A DNA stretch of 6,047 nucleotides, taken from NCBI GenBank assembly GCA_934635545.1, contig CAKTZN010000113.1:1-6047 (forward strand), in the 5' to 3' direction. A program made the position numbers and the translations under genes. Shown piece by piece: positions 1 to 5,479 of the stretch. The stretch comes from an uncultured Oscillospiraceae bacterium (lineage in GTDB: Bacteria; Bacillota; Clostridia; Oscillospirales; Oscillospiraceae). How positions within the stretch are numbered: position 1 is the stretch's first letter; the number at the start of each line of letters is the position of its first letter. The notes beneath the pieces are model-generated. The model had not been told where the DNA came from, did not search any database, and saw nothing but the letters and a program-made list of their open reading frames with translations.

Positions 1-908
1 ATCCAATGGTTAGGGTAGTCTGGGTGCGTTTCGGCATCGGTTCCAGCCAAAAGAATGGCGTTATTTGTTGTCACCTGAGTGGTAATCGTTGACCATGAAT
101 AGCTAACATCGGTAATAGCATAGCCGGAGCTTAGGCCTCTATCTTTGATGTAGTCGCTAATACCTGTTGAAGACTTAAAAATCACACCTGATCCATGGAC
201 AATATCGCTTCCGCTCAAGCCCTCATCGAGTAAATATTTTTCATCAATCAGATAGGAAACAAATGTTTCTGCTGTTTCTTTACCTGATTCGATAAAAGCC
301 TCATTGAAATTATCGTCCCAATACTTAAGCAAAATAGCGGCACCATCCACACCGCAATAATGAGGCGTCTGCCAACGCGACGGGTTTTTATCAGTTCTGT
401 CCTCGGGTAAAGCGCTTCTCTCCGCATTTGATTTGATAGCCTTATCAGCAGTCATCTCATTGTATCTTACCGCAAGATCGTTAGTTTCAATAATTGTGCC
501 AGAATTAAGCGAACGAACTTCAGTGGATGAAATCGTCTCATAATAAGATACGGGACCGTTATAGATGTATTTTTTGTCTTGGCTGATAAAAGGTGAACTT
601 TTCTTCAAAGAAAATTCGGGGACACGCAGGCTTTTCAGATTTACAATAATATATCCTGTATCGTTAATTGTGAAAGAAGCGGCTTCCGGCTCTTGCTGTG
701 CATTGTAGAGGATAACAGGGTCACTTAATGTTACGTTCAATGAGCTGTCAAAATCGTTGAGAAACGTTGTTGCTTTTTCACGAGCAAGAATCATATTCTC
801 CTCAAGCATTGCGGTATCGTCTGCAACAGTATTATCGGCAGCTTGAGCGATTACAGAGAACGAACATAACACGGACAAGGCCAAAATAAGTGCGAATAGT
901 TTTTTCAT
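1..908 (-). CDS. Secreted C39/papain-like cysteine peptidase, C-terminus outside window
   Basis: The frame reads without a stop from the ATG at 908 to the window edge: 302 codons, with the C-terminal part missing. Residues 1-23 form a signal peptide (MKKLFALILALSV core, likely cleavage after AQA), so the product is exported. Residues ~30-110 look like a pro-region; the GYIIVNLKSLRVPEFS stretch (from ~85) resembles the streptopain-inhibitor-like propeptides of secreted cysteine proteases. The catalytic domain starts near residue 178 with RWQTPHYCGVDGAAILLKYW. Cys185 in the C-G-x-x-x-A-A context is the expected nucleophile of peptidase_C39-like proteins, and His301 in YPNHW, at the very edge, is the likely second catalytic residue. 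The start is supported by AAAAGGAG 9 bases upstream. The gene lies downstream of a truncated minus-strand gene (1007-1348) and may once have been co-transcribed with it. Substrate unknown. The C39-like family call is fairly safe; the precise family is inference. Confidence 0.8.
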   Translation of the reverse strand, partial: MKKLFALILALSVLCSFSVIAQAADNTVADDTAMLEENMILAREKATTFLNDFDSSLNVTLSDPVILYNAQQEPEAASFTINDTGYIIVNLKSLRVPEFSLKKSSPFISQDKKYIYNGPVSYYETISSTEVRSLNSGTIIETNDLAVRYNEMTADKAIKSNAERSALPEDRTDKNPSRWQTPHYCGVDGAAILLKYWDDNFNEAFIESGKETAETFVSYLIDEKYLLDEGLSGSDIVHGSGVIFKSSTGISDYIKDRGLSSGYAITDVSYSWSTITTQVTTNNAILLAGTDAETHPDYPNHW

Positions 909-922
909 AAAGTTTACTCCTT

Positions 923-979
923 TTAATCAAATAGTGTGTAAAGGGGGCTGACTTCTAACCGCACGAGCAAATAAAACAT
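923..979 (-). CDS. Possible 18-residue leader or micro-ORF upstream of the peptidase
   Basis: The peptide MFYLLVRLEVSPLYTLFD starts at the ATG at 979. It is preceded by GAGGTGAT (991-984), an unusually good match to the 16S rRNA 3' end, with 8 bases between GAGG and the ATG. Its TAA stop (925-923) runs directly into the AAAAGGAG ribosome binding site of the C39-like peptidase at 908, so translation of the two could be coupled. The strong Shine-Dalgarno site is the main evidence. The peptide matches no family I know and could be the remains of a decayed gene. An in-frame ATG at 997 would add six residues but has no comparable ribosome binding site. Confidence 0.35.
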   Translation of the reverse strand: MFYLLVRLEVSPLYTLFD

Positions 980-1006
980 TGGAATCACCTCTTTCATATC
1001 ATTACT

Positions 1007-1348
1007 TTATTTTAGTGCTTCATAAATTTGCGCTGCATATTGCGAGTCGTTTATTTCAACAGCAAATGCGCAGGCAGTTACTGGCATCTTATCATCGGAA
1101 ATGCCCGAAAGCATATAAACAGGCATTCCGGAAACGTAGCACAGTTGTGCATTATAGATTTCCAGCGAATGATCTGCGCCAATCGCAGAGATACTGAATG
1201 TATCTTTAATTGCTTCAGCAAACGGGATCAATGTAACATTTGCCTCTGTCCGTTCATATTCACGTATATCGAGGCTGCATTTAATAAAAACTCCATCGTC
1301 TATAACTAACTGGATGTTATCAGCAAATTCATTCCCATCAATTATCAA
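1007..1348 (-). pseudogene. 5'-truncated gene, possible secreted protein with a copper-amine-oxidase-N-like fold
   Basis: About 113 codons remain, ending in ...QIYEALK with TAA at 1009-1007. There is no credible start: the frame opens after a stop at 1360-1358 that already lies inside recombinase DNA, and the first possible codon (TTG at 1348) has no ribosome binding site. The gene therefore looks beheaded by the insertion or recombination that brought in the recombinase. The remaining protein is acidic with no membrane segment. The stretch with NVTLIPFAEAIKDTFSISA followed by DHSLEIYN weakly recalls the stalk domain called copper amine oxidase N-terminal-like (pattern TLVPLRAVAEALGA...V.I), common in surface proteins of Clostridia; that is inference. 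It sits 98 bases upstream of the C39-like peptidase on the same strand and may have been its operon partner. Function unknown. Confidence 0.6.
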
Positions 1349-2905
1349 CGCGAGCTTTTAACCAAATACGCACAGGATCATGGCTACACAAACCTGAAAA
1401 TTCTGGTGGACGACGGTTACACCGGCACGAATTTTCAGCGCCCCGGCGTACAGGAGGGCTTTGAACTGGTAAAGCAGGGACTGGTAGGCTGCTGGCTCTG
1501 CAAAGACCTATCCCGCTTTGGTCGTGACTATCTGACCGTAGGCCAGTACACCGACATCATCTTCCCCAGCTACGATGTGCGGTTCATTGCCGTCAACGAC
1601 GGCGTGGACAGCCAGCGCGGGGACGGAGAGGGCTTTGCCGCAATCCGCAACCTGTTCAACGAGTGGTATCCGCGCGATACCTCCAAGAAAGTCCGTATCA
1701 GCCTGCATCAGCGCGGCACCAGCGGCAAACACCTCGGCAAGCCGCCCTACGGCTACCGCTGCGACCCAAACGACAAGGACAAGTGGATTCTGGACGAGGA
1801 AGCCGCGCCGGTTGTCAAGCGCATCTTTGACCTCTGCATCGATGGCAAAGGTCCGGAGCAGATTTCCAGGATTCTTGAACGCGATCAGGTTCTTACGACC
1901 AAGGCTTTGTATGCCAGCCGCAAGGGAAAGCCGCTGCCAAAGAATCCGTATGGATGGAAGGATCAATCCATTGTCGGGATTCTGGAACGGCAGGAATACA
2001 CCGGCTGCACCTGCAACTTCAAAACCTACTCCAAGTCCTACAAGCTGAAAAAGCGGATTCCCAACGATCCGGAGGATATGTTCATCGTACCGGATACGCA
2101 GGAAGCGATCGTGCCTCAGGCGCAATGGGACAGAGTGCAGGAGCTGCGCAAAAACAAACGCCGCCCCGCAAAAGCGGAACGACAGGGACTGTTTTCCGGG
2201 CTGCTGTATTGTGCAGATTGCGGCGGCAAGCTCCATTTTGCCACCTGCAAGAGCTTTGAGGGCAAGCAGGATCACTACGTCTGCTCCAAGTACAAGAGTG
2301 GGCGCGGCGATTGCTCGGCACATTATATCCGCGAGGATGTACTGCGGGAGCTGGTACTGGAACGGATTCATGCGGTCAACGAGTACATCCGCGGCGACGT
2401 GGAGGGCTTTCAGGAGGAATGGCTGCATTACCGCCGCGCCGATCAGGAACGGGACATCCGGGAAGATCAGAAGCGCGTGGAGCAGGCAAGAAAGCGCCTT
2501 GCTAACCTTGATGTGGTCATGTCCCGGCTCTATGAGGACTACGCCCTCGGTGAAATCAGCAAAGAGAAGTACAAGAAAATGACGGCTGATTATGAGGCAG
2601 AACAGGAACGGTTAAAGCTCGAAATTGAAACGACGGAAGAATGGGTCGAGCAGCGGCAGACAATGGGCGACGATCTGGACGCTTTCATTGCGCTGACGAA
2701 AAAGTATGTGGATGTCACGGAGCTGACGCAGACGATTGTCAACGAGTATATCAAGAAGATCATCATCCACGCACCGGATAAGTCTGGCGGCAAGCGCAGA
2801 CAGAAGGTGGAGATCATCTTCAACTTCGTGGACGAGGTGGAAATCCCCGTGCTGGCAGAACCCATGATTGCAGAATCTACCCTTGGACGCAGAAAAACGG
2901 CGTGA
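1346..2905 (+). pseudogene. Large serine recombinase (TnpX/Tn4451-like), N-terminus with catalytic Ser missing
   Basis: Homology to the family begins with QRELLTKYAQDHGYTN at 1346. The first GTG in frame is at 1406 (500 codons, no good ribosome binding site). Intact relatives have about 30 more residues in front, including the Y-x-R-x-S motif with the nucleophilic serine. That part is absent, and the frame upstream is foreign A+T-rich DNA back to a stop at 1307, so the enzyme should be unable to cut DNA. The rest is well preserved: DDGYTGTNFQRPG; DLSRFGRDYL (1505-1534) with the conserved catalytic-domain arginines; RDTSKKVR (1673-1696); the recombinase domain with GKPPYGYR; a zinc ribbon with Cys pairs at ~2210-2221 (CADCGG) and ~2282/2312; a long charged coiled coil (~2410-2670); and a DUF4368-like C-terminus (IIIHAPDKSGGKRRQKVEI). 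Such enzymes excise and insert transposons and conjugative elements. Codon use is richer in G+C than the block to its left. Confidence 0.85.
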
Positions 2906-2922
2906 CCTTCACGGTCACACCG
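2898..2922 (+). terminator. Hairpin at the recombinase stop codon, weak terminator candidate
   Basis: GTGACC (2902-2907) and GGTCAC (2913-2918) form a perfect 6-bp stem around a TTCAC loop. CGG/CCG extends it across one mismatch. The stem includes the TGA stop of the recombinase. No run of T follows, so it may stabilise the mRNA end rather than terminate transcription. Confidence 0.3.
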
Positions 2923-3038
2923 TTCTCTGCCCGAACCGCAAGACTTATAGTTCCTTACGACTGTTAAGCCTTGAAAATACAGGGTTTTTGAAGTGACGCA
3001 GCGTGATTAAATGGGACTATCCATGAAGATAATTCAGC

Positions 3039-3085
3039 GGCTACGGACCAGAAGGCCGGGGGTTCGAATCCCTCACGGCGTGCCA
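3039..3085 (+). other. 3' half of tRNA-Arg(ACG): integrative-element attachment core
   Basis: The segment holds an anticodon loop CTACGGA (3041-3047, anticodon ACG), the 3' anticodon stem CCAGA, variable loop AGGCC, T-stem GGGGG/CCCTC around TTCGAAT (3058-3074), 3' acceptor strand ACGGCGT, discriminator G and an encoded CCA. The 5' half is missing: the bases before the loop (AGCGG instead of TCTGG) cannot pair with CCAGA, and nothing upstream matches the acceptor strand. Tyrosine integrases commonly use the tRNA stretch from anticodon loop to 3' end as their crossover core, and the C-terminus of such an integrase lies ~120 bases to the right on the opposite strand. I therefore read this as an att core left by an integrated element and not as a working tRNA gene. 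Confidence 0.75.
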
Positions 3086-3126
3086 AAAATCCTCGAAATC
3101 GTAAAATTTCGTGGATTTTTGTTTTT
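3085..3126 (+). terminator. Rho-independent terminator after the tRNA-Arg remnant, probably bidirectional
   Basis: AAAAATCC (3085-3092) pairs with GGATTTTT (3113-3120), and CGAAAT (3094-3099) pairs with ATTTCG (3106-3111), with a single T-T mismatch between them and a 6-base loop. GTTTTT follows on the plus strand. The A-run at the left arm gives a T-run on the minus strand, so it could also stop transcription of the minus-strand integrase. Confidence 0.75.
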
Positions 3127-3202
3127 CATAAGTTGCTATTTCTGAATGCTGCTTTTTTCTGACCCAAACGCTGACCCCAACGGGAGCGGCTAGTGGAAAG
3201 GT

Positions 3203-3304
3203 CTATACTGCACTGGAGAGGATATTGCCCATAGTTTGGGCGGCTTTCATCTGTACATCAGTGGTGACGTGGGCGTAGGTGTCCAGTGTGAACCCGGCGC
3301 TGAA
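3203..3304 (-). pseudogene. int: C-terminal remnant of a tyrosine integrase
   Basis: About 33 codons remain on the minus strand. They begin with FSAGFTLDTYAHVTTDVQ, continue through MKAAQTMGNILSS and end at TAG (3205-3203). The LDTYAHV motif with its nucleophilic Tyr (codon at 3277-3275) is characteristic of the C-terminus of Tn916-type and ICE tyrosine integrases (phage_integrase family). Everything upstream, including the Arg...His-x-x-Arg part of the active site, has been replaced by unrelated DNA at ~3304. The gene points at the tRNA-Arg core, the usual arrangement for int next to its own attachment site. After the TAG the frame stays open for another 53 codons to 3041. The fragment cannot work alone. 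Confidence 0.75.
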
Positions 3305-3406
3305 GAGCTGCTGACGGCCAAGGCCAATATCGACCGTATTCTGGAGCTGGACAAAGAGCAGGAGGAAGCAAATGAACGACGGGAAAAAGAGGCGGAGCAG
3401 CGTTGA
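3305..3406 (+). pseudogene. C-terminal tail of an unidentified mobile-element gene
   Basis: The plus frame reads ELLTAKANIDRILELDKEQE and then a highly charged, Glu/Arg-rich helical end, stopping at TGA 3404-3406. The amphipathic, charged composition and codon use look like a real protein end. No start exists: the same frame upstream overlaps the integrase remnant antisense and reaches a stop at 3191-3193 without a plausible initiation site. It is probably the tail of a conjugative-element gene (relaxase or helicase class possible), joined to the integrase remnant by deletion or recombination. Identity not recognised. Confidence 0.45.
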
Positions 3407-3461
3407 ACAATAAGGTGAAGCGCCATTCTCTTTTTAGCTTCCTCGCATAGTGACCCAGCTT

Positions 3462-4190
3462 TCAGGCCGTATAGACTTTTATTGCCGCCGCCATAAAAGC
3501 TGCCGTCCCAGCACCGTACTGGTCAATGTGCTGCGTGAAGCGTTCGTCTCCCACATACATCTGGCCGAGGCAGGAAAGAATTTCCTTTGTGCAGTTGTAG
3601 TAGTTGTCTGTAATGTAAGCCTGCCACTTTTTCACAAGCGCCTGCGCTTGAGGGCTGTCCGGGGGGAGTGTGCGATTTTTGCCAAACTCATTCAAAATCT
3701 CCGCCCCTTCGCCGTCAAGCATCTTTTGCTGAACGGTGTTATAGCCGGCAGATTTCTTTTCATACTCAGCATAGGCAGCGGTATGTCCCCAACGCTGCTT
3801 AGCCTCTGCCGCGTATTGCTGTTTTGCCTCGTCTATCTTTGTTGTATCAAACTGTTTGAAGCTCATGTCTCGCTCTCCTTTCAGAGTCTTGTCCACAAGG
3901 GCGATCAGTCGATCCAGCCTGTCCCGCTTTTGCACCAGAAGTGCTTTCTGGTTTTGCAAAGCAGTTTCTTTTTCATAAGCTGGATTCTGCATGATCGCTC
4001 GGATGTCCTCCAGTGAAAAGTCCAGCTCCCGGAAAAACAAAATTTGCTGTAAAACTTCCAAATCAGCATCATTGTAGACCCGGTAACCGGTGCTCGTGAC
4101 ACCACTTGGCGGAAGCAAGCCGATTTCATCATAGTAATGCAAGGTACGAACGGTAACGCCCGTCAGTTTTGCCACGTCGCTGACTTTCAT
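3462..4190 (-). CDS. MerR-family regulator with TipAS-type ligand-binding domain (TipA/Mta-like)
   Basis: A 242-residue transcription activator. Residues 1-70 are the MerR winged helix-turn-helix (MKVSDVAKLTGVTVRTLHYY, EIGLLPPSG, TGYRVYNDADL), followed by the RELDFSLEDIRAIM segment. A dimerising coiled coil spans ~75-108. Residues ~118-242 form a TipAS domain, recognised by KQRWGHTAAYAEYEKK and by the closing MYVGDERFTQHIDQYG and FMAAAIKVY. In TipA and Mta-like proteins this domain binds peptide antibiotics or drugs and activates promoters with over-long spacers. The start is ATG 4190 and not TTG 4196: the ATG overlaps the TGA of the upstream protease gene (ATGA), and GGAGG lies 10 bases before it. 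The two genes form one operon, translationally coupled, probably autoregulated from the promoter at 5138-5168. Length is normal for the family. No clear terminator is visible between its stop and 3407. Confidence 0.9.
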   Translation of the reverse strand: MKVSDVAKLTGVTVRTLHYYDEIGLLPPSGVTSTGYRVYNDADLEVLQQILFFRELDFSLEDIRAIMQNPAYEKETALQNQKALLVQKRDRLDRLIALVDKTLKGERDMSFKQFDTTKIDEAKQQYAAEAKQRWGHTAAYAEYEKKSAGYNTVQQKMLDGEGAEILNEFGKNRTLPPDSPQAQALVKKWQAYITDNYYNCTKEILSCLGQMYVGDERFTQHIDQYGAGTAAFMAAAIKVYTA

Positions 4191-5095
4191 TTCCAAAAGT
4201 CCTCCGATTGCTTCAAGATTTCTTCTGTCGGCGTGATGGTCGCATCGTAAATAGATACTCCGGTCTTTTTCAGATAATGGCCGATCAGCGCATACCCGCA
4301 GGCATATCCGCCGCAGTATGGCATACCAATGGGCTGACCGCCGCGCAGGGACATGATCTCGTCACCGTAAAGATAGGAAGAAAGCGTCTGAAAATCGCAT
4401 GTCTCCAGGTTTTTCCGGACAAGCGGCTTGATGGTTTCCTGAAGCACCTCCGGTGTCGTTTCGCTGACCCACTTTCCAACTTTATCCTCGCCGAACATTT
4501 TCGCAGCAAATGTTTCTGCCAGTCCCTCCGATACGATCATGTCAGCCAGCGTGATTTGATTGCTCCATTGCATAAACTGCCAGCGGACATTATGATTCGT
4601 TTCATGCGCCAACGCCACAGGCAGCAGGCGGAGCGAGCGTTCATTCGGCACAATAGAACCGATAATATAGCCGGGGATACCGCCATCGCCACAGTAGTCT
4701 CCTGCCATCACCGTCATAGGGCTTTGCGGGTCGCTCAGTACGACCGTAAACACATACTCCTGCTTCGGGAGCTGAATACCGTGCTGCTCAAAGCCAAGAA
4801 GCGTATTACGGATGCTGGCCTCACAGCTTGCCCAAAAAGGTTCGCTGCTGATTTTTTCAATCTCCGTCCGGCGAGCCTCCGCAATCTGTGCCGGGGCATA
4901 AAAGCCGCTCATTGCGGCGGCAGAAACCACGTCATAGCCGCCCTCCTGCGATGCCGTCAAGGGAATCCCAACACACGCCCACTTAAACGCAAAGGGCTTC
5001 ATCAGCCTGTTCCGATAGATGTTTTCCTTTTCGGCAGGAAGTGCAGTCATCATATCCCGATAAATCCGGTCAGACCGGATCGCTGTAATTTCCAT
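4187..5095 (-). CDS. DUF2268/YjaZ-like predicted zinc metalloprotease
   Basis: A 302-residue protein starting at ATG 5095, chosen because GGAGG (5107-5103) lies 7 bases upstream. An in-frame ATG at 5131 sits at the predicted transcription start and has no ribosome binding site. The centre carries LPVALAHETNHNVRW: His164-Glu165-x-x-His168, the zinc-binding HExxH motif, followed 22 residues later by VSEGLAETFAA, whose Glu190 fits as third ligand (gluzincin layout). This resembles DUF2268 (COG5504, YjaZ) predicted Zn proteases, which often accompany regulators. There is no signal peptide or membrane helix, so it should act in the cytosol. The C-terminal part, with YLYGDEIMSLRG and GGYACGYALIGHYLKKTG, is typical of the helical end of this group. 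It is the first gene of an operon with the TipAS-type MerR regulator, whose ATG overlaps this stop. Substrate unknown; a role against a peptide sensed by the regulator is inference. Confidence 0.8.
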   Translation of the reverse strand: MEITAIRSDRIYRDMMTALPAEKENIYRNRLMKPFAFKWACVGIPLTASQEGGYDVVSAAAMSGFYAPAQIAEARRTEIEKISSEPFWASCEASIRNTLLGFEQHGIQLPKQEYVFTVVLSDPQSPMTVMAGDYCGDGGIPGYIIGSIVPNERSLRLLPVALAHETNHNVRWQFMQWSNQITLADMIVSEGLAETFAAKMFGEDKVGKWVSETTPEVLQETIKPLVRKNLETCDFQTLSSYLYGDEIMSLRGGQPIGMPYCGGYACGYALIGHYLKKTGVSIYDATITPTEEILKQSEDFWK

Positions 5096-5137
5096 GGTAA
5101 AGCCTCCATATTGTTTCTCATGTCCGAACATGGCGTT

Positions 5138-5168
5138 ATTATACGCTATGACGTAACGTGAGAGTCAA
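5138..5168 (-). promoter_or_regulatory. MerR-type promoter with 19-bp spacer and operator for the protease-regulator operon
   Basis: On the minus strand the -35 is TTGACT (5168-5163) and the -10 is a consensus TATAAT (5143-5138), separated by exactly 19 bp. That over-long spacing is the signature of MerR-activated promoters. The spacer holds a near-perfect dyad, TCACGT-T-ACGTCA (5161-5149, one mismatch), the expected binding site for a MerR dimer. Transcription should start around 5131, leaving a ~36-base leader before ATG 5095. The obvious regulator is the TipAS-type MerR protein encoded second in the operon. Confidence 0.8.
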
Positions 5169-5196
5169 GGCTTTTATCGTAAAAATTCAAAGTTTT

Positions 5197-5313
5197 CTTC
5201 CATAAGCGATTTGAAAAATCGCGCAGCCGATGGAAGGGGTCCCCGCAAAGCCGCGGCTTTGTGGGGAGAGGACGAGCGATGAAGTGACTGAGCCTTGCCG
5301 CCTGCGGCGAGGC
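5197..5313 (+). other. Highly structured non-coding region with nested hairpins, possible RNA or repeat
   Basis: Three stem structures lie between the divergent promoters. CTTCCAT (5197-5203) pairs with ATGGAAG (5230-5236) and encloses GCGATTT/AAATCGC (5206-5212/5216-5222). A long hairpin at 5241-5266 has an ~11-bp stem (CCCCGCAAAGC with GCTTTGTGGGG), and another at 5292-5313 has a ~9-bp stem. The last two each contain one G-T pair that is a G-U wobble only if the plus strand is transcribed. No T-run follows, so they are not standard terminators. No coding frame here is convincing. G+C-rich palindromic repeats are common between genes of Clostridial mobile DNA, so this may be a dispersed repeat and not a functional RNA. 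Confidence 0.5.
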
Positions 5314-5354
5314 GAAGGATACGCAATCCGCTGGGATCGTTGTGACAGCAATGG

Positions 5355-5374
5355 TTATTAACTTTTCTTAATAA
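5355..5374. repeat. A/T-only inverted repeat upstream of the tetR-type promoter
   Basis: TTATTAA (5355-5361) and TTAATAA (5368-5374) are perfect inverted repeats around CTTTTC. The stem is weak as RNA, and the site may be a protein-binding dyad or chance in an A+T-rich stretch. Apart from this I see nothing between 5330 and 5411. Confidence 0.3.
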
Positions 5375-5411
5375 AATCGATGCTGCAAGCAAAATTATTT
5401 TTCTATCCCTC

Positions 5412-5461
5412 TTGACAAGTAACCAATCGGTAACTATACTATGAGTTACCGATTGGTTACT
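5412..5461 (+). promoter_or_regulatory. Autoregulated TetR promoter overlapped by a perfect 18-bp-arm operator
   Basis: TTGACA (5412-5417) and TATACT (5435-5440) are separated by 17 bp, a near-ideal vegetative promoter. AGTAACCAATCGGTAACT (5418-5435) is repeated exactly in inverted orientation at 5444-5461, separated by 8 bases. The left arm fills the -35/-10 spacer and the right arm covers the predicted start site (~5447). Each arm is itself an imperfect palindrome (12 of 16 central positions), so two repressor dimers could bind side by side. A bound TetR-type repressor would fully block RNA polymerase. AAGGAGG (5467-5473) then serves the ATG at 5480. Confidence 0.85.
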
Positions 5462-5479
5462 GCGATAAGGAGGAAAAAC

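Noticed and set aside
1508..2428. Minus-strand frame of 306 codons within the recombinase
   Set aside because: Shadow frame caused by the G+C-rich codon use of the recombinase; hydrophobic and Ala-rich with no family features.
3009..3085. Complete tRNA-Arg gene
   Set aside because: No D-arm, no 5' acceptor strand, and the 5' anticodon stem does not pair with CCAGA.
3010..3150. Plus-strand frame starting MGLSMKIIQRLRTRRPG across the tRNA core
   Set aside because: It reads straight through the tRNA remnant and a terminator; no ribosome binding site; the translation of a tRNA is meaningless.
3194..3406. Single fused ORF covering integrase antisense and charged tail
   Set aside because: The first half is exactly antisense to LDTYAHV integrase sequence, there is no start codon with a ribosome binding site, so only the charged tail is treated as genuine coding remains.
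3450..4016. Plus-strand frame of 188 codons opposite the MerR gene
   Set aside because: Antisense shadow of a clearly recognisable MerR-TipAS protein; no initiation signals.
5096..5131. Upstream ATG at 5131 as start of the protease
   Set aside because: It lies at the predicted transcription start and has no ribosome binding site, while ATG 5095 has GGAGG 7 bases away.
4208..5161. Long plus-strand frame opposite the protease gene
   Set aside because: Antisense shadow: no ribosome binding site, Arg/His/Cys-rich low-quality protein, whereas the minus frame has HExxH, a ribosome binding site and a promoter.
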